Shown in pieces: positions 61,803-64,000 of a DNA stretch of 64,000 nt; position 1 is the stretch's first letter; every line of letters begins with the position of its first letter. The position numbers and the translations under genes were made by a program. The DNA is from Methanocella arvoryzae MRE50 (lineage in GTDB: Archaea; Halobacteriota; Methanocellia; Methanocellales; Methanocellaceae). The stretch covers positions 1,302,001 through 1,366,000 of the forward strand of contig NC_009464.1 in the NCBI RefSeq assembly GCF_000063445.1, read 5' to 3'. The notes beneath the pieces were generated by a model. It ran no database searches and had not been told where the DNA came from. It saw only the letters and a list, made by a program, of their open reading frames with translations.

Positions 61803-62013
61803 CCAATGGTTTATTATCCAATTATATGATTGAGAAACGTTGTGTCGTTGTGCCGTTGTGGTTCTAAAAAGTCGTTGTGCCGTTGTGGTTTGTTTTAAAC
61901 AATTCTCCGTTCCGTTTATCGTTTTTAATAAACTTTTGCAGTTGTATAGCAAATTTTATCACCGATCGGTACGCTATTGTATACCATGTCGTCGGTATCG
62001 GAGGGTGGGTCCA

Positions 62014-62835
62014 GTGGAAGAGATTAAGCTTGAGCCGATCGGGATCGTGCATTCTTCGGTCCGGGAGCGGAAGGATATGCCTCTGCAGGGGGTCGAGGCG
62101 GAGATCGAGGTCTTCAGGGAATACGAAGAAGGCCTGATGGGCATCGAGGAGAACTCTCACCTGTTCGTGGTGTGCTGGCTGGATAAGGCTGAGCGGGACA
62201 CGCTGCAGGTGACGCCGAGGAAATATTCCGTCGATCTGCCGAAGAGGGGCGTGTTCGCTATCCGTACTCCCGTCCGGCCTAATCCTGTTTCGATCACTAC
62301 TGCGAGACTGATTCAGGTCCGTGGCCGGCTGTTGACCGTCTCTCACTTAGATGCCATCAACGGCACCCCGGTCATCGATCTTAAACCGTATGAGCCCGGG
62401 TGGGACTGCGTGTTCTCGGCGGCGAGGCGGGACCGGTACCAGTCGATCAAGAAGATGATGCCCGCGGAGTACCGGGACGACCTGATCCGGCAGGCGGTCA
62501 ACTACCACGGCGAAGAGTGCCAGGGCCTGGCGATGGCGGTCAGGATGGCGGCGTTTGCCACGCTCACGCTGAAGAAAGACCTGAGGAACAGCAGCGTCTG
62601 TATCCTGATCGGGAAGAATGCCTGCATATCCGACTCCTTGATCGGGATCACCGGGGCCAGGCTCGGGAACAAGAGGCTATACTACAACCTCAACCCGAAG
62701 CTGCGGGAGAGCGACTCGTACTCCATCTACGACTCTGAGAAGACTATAGTGTTCAGGATCCGGAAGTTCATGAAGGACTATAAGGGTATTATGGAATGCG
62801 ATATCAAGGATATCTTCGATATAGAGGTCATCTGA
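62014..62835 (+). CDS. TrmO (TsaA/UPF0066)-like domain fused to FmdE-like domain
   Basis: GTG 62014 is preceded by GGAGGGTGGG at 62000-62009. Upstream frame to 61840 runs through repeat DNA and is not coding. Residues 1-135 match TrmO/TsaA (LEPIGIVHSSVRER, FAIRTPVRPNPVSITTARL, DAINGTPVIDLKPYEPGWDC), which N6-methylates t6A37 in tRNA using SAM. Residues 150-273 resemble FmdE (NYHGEECQGLAMAVRMAAF, GKNACISDSLIGITGARLGNKRL), a metal-binding accessory of formylmethanofuran dehydrogenase. The usual HGHxCPG motif is altered to HGEECQG. The reason for the fusion is unknown. Confidence 0.85.
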   Translation: MEEIKLEPIGIVHSSVRERKDMPLQGVEAEIEVFREYEEGLMGIEENSHLFVVCWLDKAERDTLQVTPRKYSVDLPKRGVFAIRTPVRPNPVSITTARLIQVRGRLLTVSHLDAINGTPVIDLKPYEPGWDCVFSAARRDRYQSIKKMMPAEYRDDLIRQAVNYHGEECQGLAMAVRMAAFATLTLKKDLRNSSVCILIGKNACISDSLIGITGARLGNKRLYYNLNPKLRESDSYSIYDSEKTIVFRIRKFMKDYKGIMECDIKDIFDIEVI

Positions 62836-63501
62836 TCCATTAGTATTGTTGCACTTGCGTGATGTGACAGCATGTCGAACGCTGCACTGTGCGTTACCTA
62901 TTACTTGGGTGCGGTGAGACAGCAAGACGAACGCTGCACTGTGCGTTACCTATTACTTGGGTGCGGTGAGACAGCAAGACGAACGCTGCGCTGTGCAAAA
63001 CCACACAGATGCCACAGATTGAAACAGAATCCACAGATTTCTAATGGATAGCACAGATGACGCAGAATCTGATGATTCTGACCGATTCCACAGATAAACA
63101 AAAAATATTTTGATCGATTACTCTTATGATTGCTATAGGTGATCTAATAGTATTACGTATTCCTTCTGTGCCATCGTGTAGTAATCGGTGGATTCAGCAG
63201 AGGAATCTGTGGAATCAGTCGTAATCCGTGGAATCTGCGTGGATTAGCACAGCGCAGCGTTCGATTTGCTGTCTTGGGGAGCCTAAGCAATCAAGTAAGA
63301 CACAGCGCAGCGTTCGATTTGCTGTCTTGGGGAGCCTAAGCAATCAAGTAAGACACAGCGCAGCGTTCGATTTGCTGTCTTGGGGAGCCTAAGCAATCAA
63401 GTAAGACACAGCGCAGCGTTCGTGTACGTTCACGGGCACACAGAGACAACTGTTTACGATTATCCCTGTTATAGGTTTAAAAATTTGTCAGTAGCACTGT
63501 T
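62836..63501. other. Non-coding repeat region between the fusion gene and moeA
   Basis: The stretch is filled by two 52-bp tandem units (62876-62979), a foldback element (62980-63263), three 53-bp tandem units (63248-63406) and a terminal motif (63407-63422). AT-rich DNA follows near the moeA stop. No gene is seen. Confidence 0.7.
62876..63422. repeat. Foldback/MITE-like element, copy 3, flanked by 52/53-bp tandem units
   Basis: The core 62980-63263 (284 bp) has perfect inverted ends CGAACGCTGCGCTGTGC / GCACAGCGCAGCGTTCG. Its CACAGATT- and AATCTGTG-rich halves align with copy 1 at 3479-3745 along most of their length. To the left are two 52-bp units; to the right are three identical 53-bp units, each containing the terminal motif plus a TTGCT...AGCAA inverted pair. 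Confidence 0.8.
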
Positions 63502-64000
63502 TTACAATAGATTAACGTCCACGCATTCCCCGGCATGCAGGTCGTTTCTGGCCAGGATGTAGCCCTGGGACAGCAGCGACTTCGATGCTGCCGATATGAG
63601 AGAAGTCATATACTCTGTGCCCTTGAACAGCCCGAGCGATGAGCCGTTGTAGCCCATCGGCCTGGCGCAGCCGTCTTTTAGCTCTACGAAGACCACGTAG
63701 TCGAAGCCTGTCGCGCCGAAGGACACGTCGCTGCTCAGGGGCATGCTCACGGTGGGGCTATCCCGGGCCTCATGTACTAGTCTCCTGACGAACATCTCCA
63801 TTCCTGCATAGCTTCCGGCGGGCTTTCCGGGTAGAGAGAGGAGCGGCTTTCCAGCGTAGTACCCGGCGGTGAAGGGCATGCCTGGCTTCATTCTCACGCC
63901 CCGGAACAAGATCTCGCCCTCTTCCGCGACCTTTCTTACGTAGTCTTTAGCCCCCGCGGAGACGCCGCCTACGGTGATGACCAGATCGTGGGAGGCGGCT
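63502..64000 (-). CDS. moeA: Molybdopterin molybdotransferase MoeA, 5' part beyond the window
   Basis: The frame is open through the window end, so the N-terminus is missing. The visible 165 residues hold the MoeA central motif (SHDLVITVGGVSAGAKDYVRK), then FRGVRMKPGMPFTAGYYAGKPLLSLPGKPAGSYAGMEMFV. The C-terminal domain IV follows, ending GYILARNDLHAGECVDVNLL. MoeA inserts molybdate or tungstate into adenylylated molybdopterin. Methanogens need this cofactor for formylmethanofuran and formate dehydrogenases. Confidence 0.92.
   Translation of the reverse strand, partial: AASHDLVITVGGVSAGAKDYVRKVAEEGEILFRGVRMKPGMPFTAGYYAGKPLLSLPGKPAGSYAGMEMFVRRLVHEARDSPTVSMPLSSDVSFGATGFDYVVFVELKDGCARPMGYNGSSLGLFKGTEYMTSLISAASKSLLSQGYILARNDLHAGECVDVNLL

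Noticed and set aside
61731-61952. 73-residue minus-strand frame before the TrmO-FmdE gene
   Set aside because: It runs through the long hairpin and inverted repeat units, so it is not a credible gene.
61840-62013. N-terminal extension of the TrmO-FmdE protein
   Set aside because: It would translate repeat DNA. A GTG with a strong ribosome site at 62014 starts directly at the TrmO motif.
62876-63422. CRISPR-like array of 17-bp repeats with 35-36-bp spacers
   Set aside because: The spacers are copies of each other and contain internal inverted repeats, so these are tandem satellite units.

Overview
The window looks like chromosome from a methanogenic archaeon, most likely a Methanocella-type organism (order Methanocellales). 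That assignment is inference. It rests on an archaeal-type threonyl-tRNA synthetase, a V4R-domain redox regulator of the kind described in methanogens, an FmdE-type domain, a tRNA gene without an encoded CCA, archaeal box A promoters with several leaderless or GTG/TTG starts, and many secreted proteins with Thr-Pro-rich linkers.

Left part (1-31 kb) is mostly ordinary chromosome. It holds cell-surface proteins (a truncated NEW3-type membrane protein, Thr-Pro-rich secreted proteins, a fasciclin protein, a 977-residue NHL/Ig-like surface protein) and membrane proteins (DUF454, MgtC/DUF4010, rhomboid with zinc finger, Na/Pi cotransporter with PhoU-like tail, CPBP protease). It also holds a membrane-anchored alpha/beta hydrolase followed by a relic of a paralogue, a sensor kinase and a glycogen-debranching-type enzyme. 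A redox-stress module consists of a hybrid cluster protein, a divergent MsvR-like regulator with paired operators, two flavodoxins and a flavin reductase. thrS and an AMP-forming acetyl-CoA synthetase are divergently transcribed.

Middle part (31-39.5 kb) has a methyltransferase, 1.2 kb of non-coding DNA packed with palindromic repeats, tRNA-Glu, a 36-residue zinc-binding peptide, a GAF histidine kinase, a dual-CDGSH iron-sulfur protein, an orphan DHp-like protein without an ATPase, and an Ig/zinc-ribbon membrane protein.

The main feature is a compact minus-strand operon (51.7 to 39.5 kb) for a headless contractile injection machine. In transcription order it has sheath, tube, two overlapping chaperone frames with an A9 run at the junction, tape measure, a hub-associated protein with an Ig-like domain, a gpD-type hub with a long coiled-coil tail, a free coiled-coil protein, gpV spike, PAAR tip, gp25, gpJ, gpI and two unrecognised proteins. 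No capsid, portal, terminase, integrase, lysis or AAA+ ATPase gene is visible. Two chemoreceptor-type genes lie directly upstream.

Right part (52-64 kb) holds those chemoreceptors, an arsenic-type operon (ArsF-like, CcdA-like, permease, thioredoxin, Cys-rich peptide, ArsR), a phosphoesterase-ACR3 arsenite exporter pair, a TrmO-FmdE fusion, and the 3' part of moeA. Intergenic DNA carries several repeat families: 267-284 bp foldback elements with 17-bp inverted ends, 52/53-bp tandem units, CCGCCA/TGGCGG foldbacks, CTCC-rich foldbacks, and a 32-bp tandem array.
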